Shown: positions 44,259 to 53,280 of the stretch, in pieces
Numbering within the stretch: position 1 is the first letter of the stretch
Layout: every line of letters starts with the position of its first letter
Assembly (NCBI GenBank): GCA_903827245.1
Contig: CAIKHO010000074.1
Coordinates: forward strand, 62,001 to 126,000
Direction: 5' to 3'
Source: an uncultured Opitutia bacterium
GTDB lineage: Bacteria; Verrucomicrobiota; Verrucomicrobiia; Opitutales; Opitutaceae
Length of the DNA stretch: 64,000 nt
Translations under genes and position numbers: made by a program
Notes under the pieces: model-generated
The model's database searches: none
What the model was told of the DNA's origin: nothing
What the model saw: only the letters and a program-made list of their open reading frames with translations

Positions 44259-45301
44259 TTGTAGCGGTTGCGGAGGTGGTTGCGGAGCACAATCGAGGTC
44301 GTCGCGATCAGGGCCACGATGAGCAGGAAAACGAAGGCCGTGCCGTATTGCACGCGTTCCGTGTATTCATTCTGGGGAATCTTCGAGCTGACAACGTAGA
44401 TGTGGTACGGCAGCGCCATCACGCCCTGGAAGAAAAAGTCGCTGAACTTGTCGACGTCCCACGGCAGCTTGTCGCGCACGACATAGGCCGCGGTGAACAT
44501 GATCGGAGCCGTCTCGCCGGCCACGCGCGCGATGCCGAGGATGGAGGAGGTCAGGATGCCCGGCAGCGCATAGGGCAGCACGTTCTTGCGGATGGTCTGC
44601 CACTTCGTCGCGCCCAGCGCGAGGGAGCCCTCGCGGAAGCCCTTGGGCACGGCCTTGAGGGATTCCTCGCTGGCGGTGATGATCACGGGCAGGACCATGA
44701 ATGCCAGGGTGAACCAGCCGGCGATCAGCGACACGTTCCAGTCGAAGAACAGCACGAACATCCCGAAGCCGAACAAGCCGAAGACGATCGACGGCACGCC
44801 GGCAAGGTTGAGGATCGCGAGACGCACGAAGCGGATGAACGTCCCGTCCCGCGCGTACTCGTTCAGGTAGACGGCCGCGCTCACCCCGAGCACCAGCGCG
44901 ATGGTCATCGAGCCCACCACCAGCAGCACGGTGCCGACGATGCAGGGGAAGATGCCGCCCGCGGAGTAGACGTAGTCCTCGGTCTTGATCTTCGCGGCCT
45001 CGGGATGCTGGGCGACAAAGGCACGGTGCTCCCTGTCGCCCATCTCCATTTTTTTACCCTGCCAGACGAAAACATGGAGCGACTCGGGCGACTCGGTGAA
45101 AAACGCGGTGTTGATGAACGGCGCCGTGGGCTGGAAAACCGTGCGCGAGCCCTTGACGAAGATGTTGAGGAACACCACCGCGCCGCACAGCAGCACGAGG
45201 TAGGTGGCGCCACGGAAAAGCCAGAAGCAGGCCTGCTCCCAGCGCTGGGCCAGCGTGACCCGGGCCTGGAAGACGTGGCCGGCGGAAAGTTCGGTGCTCA
45301 T
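44252..45301 (-). CDS. pstA: Phosphate ABC transporter permease PstA
   Basis: A 349-residue inner-membrane permease from ATG 45301. The first helix ([18 protein letters not shown]) is followed by an extracytoplasmic loop of about 70 residues ([20 protein letters not shown] on). The usual core follows: [53 protein letters not shown], the EAA-type loop [20 protein letters not shown] and [16 protein letters not shown]. The loop is longer than in E. coli PstA. Start four bases after the pstC stop. Confidence 0.94.
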
Positions 45302-45305
45302 GGGT

Positions 45306-46907
45306 TCAACCGATGGAAATCCGGTACCGCCGCACCACGCGCTGCGCCAGATAGTTGATGAGGAGCGAGAGGAAAAACAGCACCATGCCGACGACGAACA
45401 GCGCGCGGTAGTGGATGCTGCCATGCACCACCTCGCCCATTTCCTGCGCGATGATGCCGGTCATGGTGTGGACCGGCTGGGTGATCACCGCGAGGCCGGC
45501 CGTGAAATCAGGAATGGCGATCCGGTTGCCGGCGCAGAGCAGCACCACCATCGTTTCGCCCACCACGCGACCGAGGCCGAGCAGCACGGCGGAGATGATG
45601 CCCGAGAGGGACGCCGGGACGATGATCTTGATGATGGTCTGCAGCCGGCTGGCCCCGAGGGCGAACGACGCCTCCTTGAACGAGCGCGGCACGTTGTTGA
45701 GCGCGTCCTCCGCCAGCGTGAAGATGGTCGGCACTGCGATCAGGGCCAGCAGGCAGCCGGCCGTCAGGATGTTCAGCCGTTCGCTGAAGGGAAATCCGGG
45801 CACCCAGGCCAGCCAGGTCACCTGGGACAGCGCACGCAGCGCCTGCCCGAGCACCGCGATGCCGAAAAAGCCGAGCACCACCGACGGAATGGCCGAGATG
45901 AACTCGATGCCGGGCTTGATGAAGCGCTGCTCGGTCGCCGTGGCGATCTGGTTCACGTAAATGGCCGCGCCCACCCCGAGGGGCACCGCCAGGACCAGGG
46001 CAACGGCCGACACCATCAGCGTGCCGATAAACAACGGTATGACCCCGTACCAATCCTGCCAGAAGCTGGCCGTGAGCCATTCCCGGCCGAAGATGAACGA
46101 GGTGAAGGCCTGGTACCAGGGAACGGGGCGGGTATAATCCCAGGCCGCGAGCTTCTGCTCCACCACCGGAAAGCCCGCCAGATACTCGCGCACCAGCTGC
46201 TTGAACCGTTCCATGCGGACCTGGAGTTCCGCCGCGGGCAGCACCGGCGCGTCAGCCAGCACGGCGGTGAGCTGGCGTGAAAACTCGGCATTGGCTTCCT
46301 TGTAGGCCGGGAGGGTGGCGAGGAGGGGTTTCAGCTCGGCCGAGAAATCGACGTTGTCGATCACGACCGCGGCCGCGGCCGCCGCCTTCCCCGCGGCGAG
46401 CAGCTGCCGGCGCTCCTCCTTGTGGTTTTCCACGTTGATGAACTTGTCCTTGATGGCGGTGGCCGCCTCCGTGAGGTCGGAGACGATCCCGCGGATGGGT
46501 CCGACCGCATCGCCAAACCGGCCGGCAAAATCGTCGAAGCCTGCCAGCGCCTGGTTGGCGGCCGCCGGCGACAGCTTGCCCGCCCCGACCATGGTTTTGA
46601 ACTGCCGCACGCGCAGGTCGGAGAGATACCGGGTCAAGGCCGTGTGGTCGTCCTGCTGCGCCCGGATGATATCCACATACTCCAGCCCGGCCTGACGGTA
46701 GACGCGCAGGTTGCCCTCGTTTTGCCCGAAGAAACCAAACCCTTCCTTGAACAAAAAGATCGTGATCAGGGCGAGCACCACGACCGACACCACGGCATTG
46801 CCCCCGAAGAAGACCCGGATGCAGTCGTCGAGCGTCAGCCCCAGCAGGTGGAATTTGCTCTTGTTGGCCAGGAACCCTGCTGATGTCGCGGCGCTCGGGA
46901 CGTCCAT
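45306..46907 (-). CDS. pstC: Phosphate ABC transporter permease PstC with large extracytoplasmic insertion
   Basis: A 533-residue protein from ATG 46907, far longer than the roughly 320 residues of E. coli PstC. After a first helix ([20 protein letters not shown]) there is a mostly helical segment of about 230 residues without membrane spans ([20 protein letters not shown] on). The normal permease core then starts at [20 protein letters not shown], with [15 protein letters not shown], the EAA loop [20 protein letters not shown] and [16 protein letters not shown]. The insertion should lie in the periplasm, where it could touch PstS. Confidence 0.93.
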   Translation of the reverse strand: MDVPSAATSAGFLANKSKFHLLGLTLDDCIRVFFGGNAVVSVVVLALITIFLFKEGFGFFGQNEGNLRVYRQAGLEYVDIIRAQQDDHTALTRYLSDLRVRQFKTMVGAGKLSPAAANQALAGFDDFAGRFGDAVGPIRGIVSDLTEAATAIKDKFINVENHKEERRQLLAAGKAAAAAAVVIDNVDFSAELKPLLATLPAYKEANAEFSRQLTAVLADAPVLPAAELQVRMERFKQLVREYLAGFPVVEQKLAAWDYTRPVPWYQAFTSFIFGREWLTASFWQDWYGVIPLFIGTLMVSAVALVLAVPLGVGAAIYVNQIATATEQRFIKPGIEFISAIPSVVLGFFGIAVLGQALRALSQVTWLAWVPGFPFSERLNILTAGCLLALIAVPTIFTLAEDALNNVPRSFKEASFALGASRLQTIIKIIVPASLSGIISAVLLGLGRVVGETMVVLLCAGNRIAIPDFTAGLAVITQPVHTMTGIIAQEMGEVVHGSIHYRALFVVGMVLFFLSLLINYLAQRVVRRYRISIG

Positions 46908-46956
46908 GTGGGCGGATACTGTAAGAAGGAGCGGGGAGGAAAAACGAGGGAGAAAC

Positions 46957-46987
46957 AAAAGCCCGCCGACTTTCGGTCAAGCGGGCT
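46957..46987 (-). terminator. Intra-operon terminator/attenuator between pstS and pstC
   Basis: On the minus strand AGCCCGC (46981-46987) pairs with GCGGGCT (46960-46966), followed by TTTTGTTT. It lies 24 bp after the pstS stop and before pstC, so it could lower transcription of the permease genes relative to pstS. Confidence 0.75.
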
Positions 46988-47011
46988 GGTGGATTCGACG
47001 GCCGGGAATCC

Positions 47012-47821
47012 TTACTTCGGCGGGGCGACAAAGCCGATCTTTTCCACGATCGCCCGGCCCTGGTCGCTGAGGGTGAAATCGACGAACTTGGCCGCCTCGC
47101 CCGTGGGCTCTCCGTTCGTGTAGTAGAACGTCGGGCGCGCATAGGGATATTTCTTCGCCAGCACGCTCTCCTTGGTCGGCAGCGAGCCGTCGATCGACAC
47201 CGTCTTGATGCCGTCCGCCCCGAGATAGGCCAGGCCGACATAGCCGATGCCGCTCGGATTCTTGCCCACCTCGGCCGCGATCTGCTCGTTGCCGGCCATC
47301 TTCTGGGAGGACGACGCGTAGTCGCGCTTGTTCATCGCGAGGTCCTTGAAGTCCTGGTAGGTGCCGGAGGAGGTGTTGCGGGTATAAAGGGAAATCGGGC
47401 CCGGGTTGCCGCCGACCGCGGACCAGTCGGTGATGTCGCCGGCAAAGATCTGCTCCACCTGGCGCTTGGTGAGCACCTTGATCGGGTTGCCGGCGTTGAC
47501 GATCACGCCGATGCCGTCGAAGGCGACAATGGTCGGCTTCATGTTGACGCCCTTCGCCTGCGCGGCGGAAACCTCGGTCGGCTTCGCGCGGCGGGAGGAC
47601 ATCCCGATCTGCGCCGTGCCGTCGATGATGGCCGCAATGCCGGTGGTCGAGCCCTCGGCGGCGATCTCGAAGGAGACGCCGGGGTGGGTCGCCTTGTATT
47701 CCTCGGCGAGGGTCGGGACGAGCTTGGCCCCGAGGGTGTCGGAACCCTTGATGACGAGCTTCTGAGCCTGGACGGAGGAAGCCGCCGCGAAGGCGGCGAG
47801 GAGGAGGAGATATTTCTTCAT
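47012..47821 (-). CDS. pstS: Periplasmic phosphate-binding protein PstS
   Basis: A 269-residue secreted protein (signal MKKYLLLLAAFAAASSVQAQ). It has the PBP-like_2 fold of the short PstS type: LVIKGSDTLGAKLVPTLAE, EIAAEGSTTGIAAIIDG, IGMSSRRAK, VAFDGIGVIVNAGNP, QIFAGDITDWSAVGG and YTRNTSSGTYQDFK. These residues bind phosphate and deliver it to PstCA. It follows the porin gene by 30 bp and is followed by the attenuator before pstC. Confidence 0.95.
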   Translation of the reverse strand: MKKYLLLLAAFAAASSVQAQKLVIKGSDTLGAKLVPTLAEEYKATHPGVSFEIAAEGSTTGIAAIIDGTAQIGMSSRRAKPTEVSAAQAKGVNMKPTIVAFDGIGVIVNAGNPIKVLTKRQVEQIFAGDITDWSAVGGNPGPISLYTRNTSSGTYQDFKDLAMNKRDYASSSQKMAGNEQIAAEVGKNPSGIGYVGLAYLGADGIKTVSIDGSLPTKESVLAKKYPYARPTFYYTNGEPTGEAAKFVDFTLSDQGRAIVEKIGFVAPPK

Positions 47822-47851
47822 GGAAAAAAATTTACGGGTTGATGGCTGGGA

Positions 47852-49165
47852 TTAGAATGACACCACGAGGTCCACGAGCAACTCATGCGAACGGTCGAGG
47901 TTGCCGAGGGAGAAGGTCATCCCGGACTGGATGATCTGCGTGTCGAAATAGGTGAGGTTGAACTTGGTGAAGTCGGTCACGTTGTAGCCCAGGGCCAGCT
48001 TCAGGCCCTTTTGGTTGGTCTTGCTGAAGCCCCAGTCGGAGTCGTTCGTGTTCGGGTCCGTCGCGGAGACGCCGACGCTGCGGTAGTCGAACTTCGCGCT
48101 GTAGTCGCCTTGGGTCTTGCCCGTGCCATAGCTGTAGCCGATGCCGGCGAGCCAGGCCGTGGCGCCCTTGTTGAAGAGGGTGGGATCGAGGTTGTAGACT
48201 TTGAACGCGCGGGTCGCGCCGGTCAGGTTGTAGGAGGAGTCCCAGTAGACCTTGAACGCGGTCCCGGCGCCGTTGATGTTGGCCCAGTTGACCTCACCCG
48301 CCAGCGACGCGTAATCCTGCGCCCGGACCGATCCGGTGAAGGCTGCCGAATTGAGCGGCGCAGCCGTGACGTTGGATTGGTTGTAGGCCGAATAACCGGC
48401 GGCGATGATCAGGCTGCTGAGATTCTCGGGCTCGAACCAGTGGGTGTAGACGACTTGATTCTCGAACATCCAGGCGTCGCGGCCCGAGGCGCTGGGAATC
48501 TGCTCGTTGTTGTCCGCCATTGCATGCTGCATCGCGCGCACCTCGAGGGTGTCCTTCGAGCCGATGAACTTCTTGTACTTCTCGCTCACGCCCTGCGGAT
48601 AGATGTCCGCGTCCCAGCGGAGATCCGTGCTGTACATGATGTTCGTCTGCTTGCCGATCACGAAGGCCCAGTTGAGGTTCGGCTGCCAGCCGATGTAGGC
48701 CTTGGTGACAAAAACCCCGTAGTCGTCCGCGAAGCTCGTGAACGTCTGGTTCGCCGAGTCGCTCGACTGGCCGGTCTCGAGGCCGAAGCCGGTCGTCCAG
48801 CCCTTCTGCAGCGCGAGGTCGGTGTTGAACCGGAAACGGAAACGCTGGCGGGAGGTCTCGTTGGCCACCTGCTGGGCACCCGTGGATAGCTCCGGGGTCT
48901 GGGAGTTGTATTCGTACCGCATGCGCATGTCGCCCGAGATCTTGAACTCGGAGAGCGAGGAGCTGAGGTTGAGTTTGCCCGCGGAGGTGTTGGCCGCGAA
49001 GTCCTTGACCAGCGAGACGCGCAGGTCCTCGGCCTCCTGGTCGGTGACAAGGCCTTTCTTGACCAGCAGGTCGATCAGCGGACCGCTGTCCTGCGCCAGC
49101 GCGGAGCCGGCGGCCATTGTCAGTGCGGCGAACAGCGCCAGCCATTTTGATTTCGAAATAAACAT
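47852..49165 (-). CDS. Outer membrane porin, likely phosphate-starvation induced
   Basis: A 437-residue protein with a signal peptide (WLALFAALTMAAGSALAQD). A short N-terminal helical stretch (LIDLLVKKGLVTDQEAEDLR) is followed by alternating beta strands (FKISGDMRMRYEYNSQ, FRFRFNTDLALQKGWTTGF, KAYIGWQPNLNWAFVIGKQ) and a C-terminal strand ending VDLVVSF, the terminal Phe expected of outer membrane barrels. It fits the putative-porin family (PF16930-like). As first gene before pstS and behind a Pho-box-like repeat it probably lets phosphate or phosphorylated compounds through, by analogy with OprP/PhoE. Confidence 0.88.
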   Translation of the reverse strand: MFISKSKWLALFAALTMAAGSALAQDSGPLIDLLVKKGLVTDQEAEDLRVSLVKDFAANTSAGKLNLSSSLSEFKISGDMRMRYEYNSQTPELSTGAQQVANETSRQRFRFRFNTDLALQKGWTTGFGLETGQSSDSANQTFTSFADDYGVFVTKAYIGWQPNLNWAFVIGKQTNIMYSTDLRWDADIYPQGVSEKYKKFIGSKDTLEVRAMQHAMADNNEQIPSASGRDAWMFENQVVYTHWFEPENLSSLIIAAGYSAYNQSNVTAAPLNSAAFTGSVRAQDYASLAGEVNWANINGAGTAFKVYWDSSYNLTGATRAFKVYNLDPTLFNKGATAWLAGIGYSYGTGKTQGDYSAKFDYRSVGVSATDPNTNDSDWGFSKTNQKGLKLALGYNVTDFTKFNLTYFDTQIIQSGMTFSLGNLDRSHELLVDLVVSF

Positions 49166-49213
49166 AGGGTGTGTCGTTCAGTTCAGGTTTTAACGTTTGC
49201 TTGAACGCCCATG

Positions 49214-49219
49214 GTTTTA
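49214..49219 (-). promoter_or_regulatory. Candidate -10 box of the porin-pst promoter
   Basis: TAAAAC on the minus strand, 10 bases downstream of the Pho-box-like repeats and about 48 bases before the porin start. The spacing suits a promoter where PhoB replaces the -35 contact. Confidence 0.45.
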
Positions 49220-49229
49220 GCGGGTCTTT

Positions 49230-49257
49230 GTTACGGTTCCGTGACGGCATTGTGACA
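49230..49257 (-). promoter_or_regulatory. Pho-box-like PhoB operator
   Basis: Minus strand: TGTCAC, CGTCAC and CGTAAC spaced exactly 11 bases apart, matching the direct-repeat pattern of PhoB boxes (CTGTCAT-type units every 11 bp). The rest of the 49166-49448 gap has no gene. Confidence 0.7.
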
Positions 49258-49448
49258 TCACGGCAAAAGCCCCGGACCCGGGCCGAACCCGTTCTGCCGG
49301 GTGCCGCGGTCGTGACGGCGGACCCGGCGGGCCGCGCCCGGCGATTTGCATTGAAAAATCAGGGGCATTTGCACGCATTACCCCGCACGTTTCCTCTCTT
49401 CCTTTCACCGTCGCCGGTCCAAAAAAACGGGTTGTGCACCGCCCCAAC

Positions 49449-51134
49449 ATGAATGGCGCCATCCTTTCCCCCGGCGTTTCCGGCGGGTCCCGCACGTCGT
49501 ACGCCTGGCTGTTGATCGGTCTGGTCGGTTTTCTGCCGGACATTCACGCCCAGAGCGGCGCCTCGGACAACGGGGCGCTCGTCCAAAGCCCCGCCTCCGC
49601 TGAGCCTCCCGGCGGCGCCCCTTATTTTCCCTCCTCCGGCTACAACGATTCCGGCAATTCCGAGCGGTTCCAGTTCCGCCGCCTGCCCGTCTTTTTTCCT
49701 CCCCTGCCACCCCGGCTGGAGGAGCCACTGGACCCGCCCGCCCTGTCGCAAAGCCGCCGGGCGGCGCCCGCCGAGCTGGCGGCCTTCGTCAATGAGCCTT
49801 TTTATGCACCCCTCGGCACGCGGCTTTTCCAGAACGACCTGAAACCCAAGCTGCGCGCGCGCCTCGACGCCTACCGCGCTGCCAAATCCGGCCTGCAAGG
49901 CGAACTCCGCGTGCGGCTGGCGGCACTCGAGGGTGCGGATCCCGGCGTCCGTGAGCACGAACTCGCCGCCTTCGCCCTCCAGCAGACCCCGCGCATCGCC
50001 GCGCTCGAAAAGACGGCGGAGGAACTCCGCTCCGACTTGATCGCGGGTGGTTTTTTCGACGAGACCGTCGACTGGAACGACTCCCGCCCGTGGCAGCTCG
50101 GGGTGAGCCGGTTCCGGACCCCCACCGAGGCCATGCTGGCCCAATACCAGGTTATGCGCGCCGCCACCTTCTATCAGAAGGGCCTGTCCCCGGCCCAGCG
50201 CCGGCTGGTGCGGGAAGTCGCCATGGAGCTGGCGGAAATCGGGGGCCAGCTGATCGAGTCGGGCGAGGCCACGACCAGCCCCGCCGCCTATGCCGACTCG
50301 AACCCGCCGCTCTTTTTCTCGCCGGAGACCGCCCGCATCCGGCTTCCCACCGGCCTGCCCTCGGATCTCGCCCGGGCTGTCGCCGCCTACGAAAGCGATA
50401 AGTCCAAGCTGAAGCAGGAGCTGCGCGAAGCCCTCTACGCCGGGGATAGCGCCCACTTTGATTTCCTCCGCACGCGGGCCTTGGAAAATCTCGCAAAACA
50501 GCAGGAGCCCCGGATCGCCGCGCTGGAAGCGCAGGCCGAGGAAATCCGCCGCGGGCTGTCCTTCCTGCCCGAAGCGATGCGTCCGCCCCCGGCGCCGCCG
50601 TTGCCGCCCACGCTGGTCGCGCGCCTCGCGGCCCTGCTGGAGGACAAAAGGACGGCGCATAATAACGTCCTGTCCCTCGTCCAGCAGATCAAGCGCCTCA
50701 TCTCCGTGACCCGGGTCGATGCTACCAAGGACGACGGCGGCCGGCCCAAACTGAGCGTCGTCGTCAGCCCCGAGGACCGCACGGAGGCCAAGCTCAAGCC
50801 CGTGCGCGAGCTCGTGGCCCGCTACAACGCGGAAAACCTCAGCCGCCTCGATGCGATCGACAAGGAGAGTTCCGCCTTCCACGAGGCCCTGGTCCAATTC
50901 GTCAGCACCAAGACCTCTCCCGACGAGGTGGAGAAGACCACGAAGGACCTGCTGGAACAGGCCACGGCCTCGATCGAGCGGCAGCAGGAATGGGTGCGTT
51001 ACCATGACTACCGGGCGGCCGTGCTGGAACCCGGACTTTCGCCGGAACAGCGCCGCCTGCTCTACGACGGTGCGCTGGAAGCACTCGAACTGCCTCTGCC
51101 CGGCTCGGAGCGTCCCGTCGTGGGCGTGAGATAG
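49449..51134 (+). CDS. Secreted protein with three repeated helical modules, unknown function
   Basis: A 561-residue protein from ATG 49449 (GTG 49434 also possible) with a signal peptide (YAWLLIGLVGFLPDIHAQSG). After a Pro-rich region (FPPLPPRLEEPLDPPALS) it contains repeated coiled modules. Module 1 (LKPKLRARLDAYRAAKSGLQ to QQTPRIAALEKTAEELRSDL) and module 2 (LARAVAAYESDKSKLKQELR to KQQEPRIAALEAQAEEIRRG) share the same ending. A third, weaker module begins LPPTLVARLAALLEDKRTAH. No catalytic motif and no recognised family. It is divergent from the Pho-regulated porin, about 280 bp away. Confidence 0.75.
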   Translation: MNGAILSPGVSGGSRTSYAWLLIGLVGFLPDIHAQSGASDNGALVQSPASAEPPGGAPYFPSSGYNDSGNSERFQFRRLPVFFPPLPPRLEEPLDPPALSQSRRAAPAELAAFVNEPFYAPLGTRLFQNDLKPKLRARLDAYRAAKSGLQGELRVRLAALEGADPGVREHELAAFALQQTPRIAALEKTAEELRSDLIAGGFFDETVDWNDSRPWQLGVSRFRTPTEAMLAQYQVMRAATFYQKGLSPAQRRLVREVAMELAEIGGQLIESGEATTSPAAYADSNPPLFFSPETARIRLPTGLPSDLARAVAAYESDKSKLKQELREALYAGDSAHFDFLRTRALENLAKQQEPRIAALEAQAEEIRRGLSFLPEAMRPPPAPPLPPTLVARLAALLEDKRTAHNNVLSLVQQIKRLISVTRVDATKDDGGRPKLSVVVSPEDRTEAKLKPVRELVARYNAENLSRLDAIDKESSAFHEALVQFVSTKTSPDEVEKTTKDLLEQATASIERQQEWVRYHDYRAAVLEPGLSPEQRRLLYDGALEALELPLPGSERPVVGVR

Positions 51135-51148
51135 CCCTCATGATCGGC

Positions 51149-51196
51149 GGTAGGAGCGGCTTCAAACTGAGCCGGAACGATGCAGCCCCGGCCGCA
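51149..51196. repeat. Chimeric repeat: half of family C joined to a family A end
   Basis: GTAGGAGCGGCTTC (left arm of family C) runs directly into GAGCCGGAACGATGCAGCC, which resembles the family A terminal repeat. Neither has its partner arm nearby. Confidence 0.6.
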
Positions 51197-51240
51197 AAAC
51201 GTGGTTTTTGCCCATGATGGGAAGAAACCGGACTGCAGCG

Positions 51241-51302
51241 TTCGTAGTCCCGGCTTCAGCCGGAAGGTTTTTCGGATTCCGGCTGAAGCCGGGACTACGA
51301 AC
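51241..51302. repeat. Inverted repeat, family J
   Basis: TTCGTAGTCCCGGCTTCAGC and GCTGAAGCCGGGACTACGAA form a perfect stem of more than 20 bp around a GGAAGGTTTTTCGGATTCC core. Confidence 0.85.
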
Positions 51303-51325
51303 AAGGGCTGCTCCCCAGGACTTTA

Positions 51326-51400
51326 GAGTGGAACGCGTTGACCTCAACGCGTTGCGGCGAAGCCGCTTCAATCCAGCGCGTTGGGGTCAACGCACTCCAC
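51326..51400. repeat. Family E hairpin, copy E2
   Basis: GAGTGGAACGCGTTGACCTC and GGGGTCAACGCACTCCAC arms around CGTTGCGGCGAAGCCGCTTC. It is related to 29296-29370. The whole 51135-51474 gap is repeat material. Confidence 0.85.
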
Positions 51401-51474
51401 TTTTCAGTCCGGCCTGTTTCGCCGCGAAACAGGACTTCAACGGCATGATCCCGGCCGACACTCTGCCGGGAAAC

Positions 51475-53280
51475 CTATCGGGCCGCGGCCGGGCGGCCTT
51501 TTTCGACCAGCGTGAGCAACAGGTCGCCCTTGGCCAGACTGCCCAGCAGTCGCCCGCCCGGCTCCACGACCGGCAGCCGTTCCGCCGTGATGCCCAGGAA
51601 GGCCCCCAGCGCCTCGCTCAGGGTCTGCTCCGGCGCCAGCCGGGGAAAATCCTCGTGCAGGATGTCCCGCGCCAGCACCAGCCCTGCCACCTCCGGGTCG
51701 CCCAGGTAGGGCTTGATGTCATGCAGCGACACCACGCCCAGGAAACGCCCGGCCTCGTCGATCACGTAGAGATTGTTCACCCGGACCGACAAAAACACCC
51801 GCGCGATTTCCGCAAACTGCGCCGTGGCCGCGAGCACGGGCGGATCGGACTTCATCAGGTCCGCGACGCGGCCGACCGGCAGCGCCGGCGCCGGCTCCTC
51901 GGCCGCCTTGCGCTTGAGCGACTCGCTGTAGAGCGACTGGTCCTCAATCCCCTTGGCCGTGTAATACGCCAGGACACTGCACAGCATGAGCGGCAGGATG
52001 ATGTCGTAGCTCAGCGTCATCTCGAACAGCATGATCACCGCCATCAAGGGCGCCCGGCTCGCGGCGGAGAGAAACGCCCCCATGCCCACGAGCGCGAAGG
52101 CCCGGGGATCGGCGGCGCCCTGCGGCCAGACGTTGTGCACCGCCGTGCCAAACAAATAGCCCGCGCTCGCGCCCATGAAGAGCGAGGGCGTGAACACGCC
52201 GCCCGGCGCGCCGGACCCGAACGACGCCGCAGTGGCGATCCACTTGCAGGCCATGATAACCAGCACAGCGAGCCAGATGTGACGGAAGCCGAAGACATTG
52301 ATGCCGCGGATCGAGCCGTTGAGGATGTCCACCACCACCGAGTAGCCGTTGCCGCACACCTCGGGCCGCCACACGGCCAGCCCCCCCACCATCAGACCGC
52401 CAAGCACGAGACGCAGCGTGAGCGGCAGCTTCGTCGCCACGAAGAGGCGTTCCGCCGTGCGCAGGGTGCGCAGGAACCAAGGGGCGACCGCCCCCGCGAG
52501 CACCCCGAGCAGGATGTAGGGGCCCATTTCCCAGGGCGATCCGAGGCGGAAGGCCGGCACGTGGTATAGCTGGGCCGCGTTGGTCAGCACGCGCACTGTC
52601 AGCGCCGCCACCAGCGCCGCGACAATCAGCGGGCCGAGACTCTCCATCGCAATCGTCCCGAGGATGATCTCCGCCACGAAAAACGAGCCGGCGATGGGCG
52701 CGTTGTAGGCGGAGGCGATGCCCGCCGCCGCGCCGCACGCCACCAGCAGGCGCTGCTGTGGCGGGGTGAACCGCCGCCAGCGCCCGAGGAACGAGGCCAC
52801 CACCGCCGCCAGCTGCACCATCGGGCCTTCCCGCCCGATCGATCCGCCCGAGCCGATGGCGAACAGCGCCGCGCCGCTTTTCACCAGGCTGGCCCGGATC
52901 GGCAGGTGGCCCGAGCCGATCACGATCGCCTCCATATAATCCGTCGAGCTCTGGTCGCGCGTCAGCCTTTTCCCGAACTGCAGGACCAGCCCCGCCATCA
53001 GCCCGCCGCCGGCCGGCACCATCAGGCAGGCCCACCAGGGCAACTGGCGCATCGACTCGACCACGCCCGCGCTCGAGCCCGTGAGGAATTCGTGCACGCC
53101 CTCCGACAGCGCGCTGAACACCAGCGAGACCAGCGCGCCCGAAAATCCCGCCAGCGCCGCCCAGAGGAGCGTCGCCTGCCAGTCCGTCGGTTGCAGTTTC
53201 TCCGCCAGCCACAGGCGCCAGCGCAGCAGCCGCAGCACGCGCCGCATGAACACCTGCGCGGGATCCGCGTCGGTTTTCAT
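51475..53280 (-). CDS. CLC-family chloride channel/antiporter with C-terminal CBS pair
   Basis: A 601-residue protein. The membrane domain (about 30-440) has the CLC filter motifs GSGGSIGREGPMVQLAA (with the gating Glu of GREGP) and GSGAPGGVFTPSLFMGA, plus AYNAPIAGSFFVAEIILG. The gating Glu suggests proton-coupled exchange is possible. The C-terminal part (about 470-600) holds two CBS domains (VADLMKSDPPVLAATAQFAE, then ERLPVVEPGGRLLGSLAKGD), which bind adenine nucleotides in related proteins. Its ATG overlaps the stop of the EIIA-domain gene as ATGA. Confidence 0.93.
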   Translation of the reverse strand: MKTDADPAQVFMRRVLRLLRWRLWLAEKLQPTDWQATLLWAALAGFSGALVSLVFSALSEGVHEFLTGSSAGVVESMRQLPWWACLMVPAGGGLMAGLVLQFGKRLTRDQSSTDYMEAIVIGSGHLPIRASLVKSGAALFAIGSGGSIGREGPMVQLAAVVASFLGRWRRFTPPQQRLLVACGAAAGIASAYNAPIAGSFFVAEIILGTIAMESLGPLIVAALVAALTVRVLTNAAQLYHVPAFRLGSPWEMGPYILLGVLAGAVAPWFLRTLRTAERLFVATKLPLTLRLVLGGLMVGGLAVWRPEVCGNGYSVVVDILNGSIRGINVFGFRHIWLAVLVIMACKWIATAASFGSGAPGGVFTPSLFMGASAGYLFGTAVHNVWPQGAADPRAFALVGMGAFLSAASRAPLMAVIMLFEMTLSYDIILPLMLCSVLAYYTAKGIEDQSLYSESLKRKAAEEPAPALPVGRVADLMKSDPPVLAATAQFAEIARVFLSVRVNNLYVIDEAGRFLGVVSLHDIKPYLGDPEVAGLVLARDILHEDFPRLAPEQTLSEALGAFLGITAERLPVVEPGGRLLGSLAKGDLLLTLVEKGRPAAAR

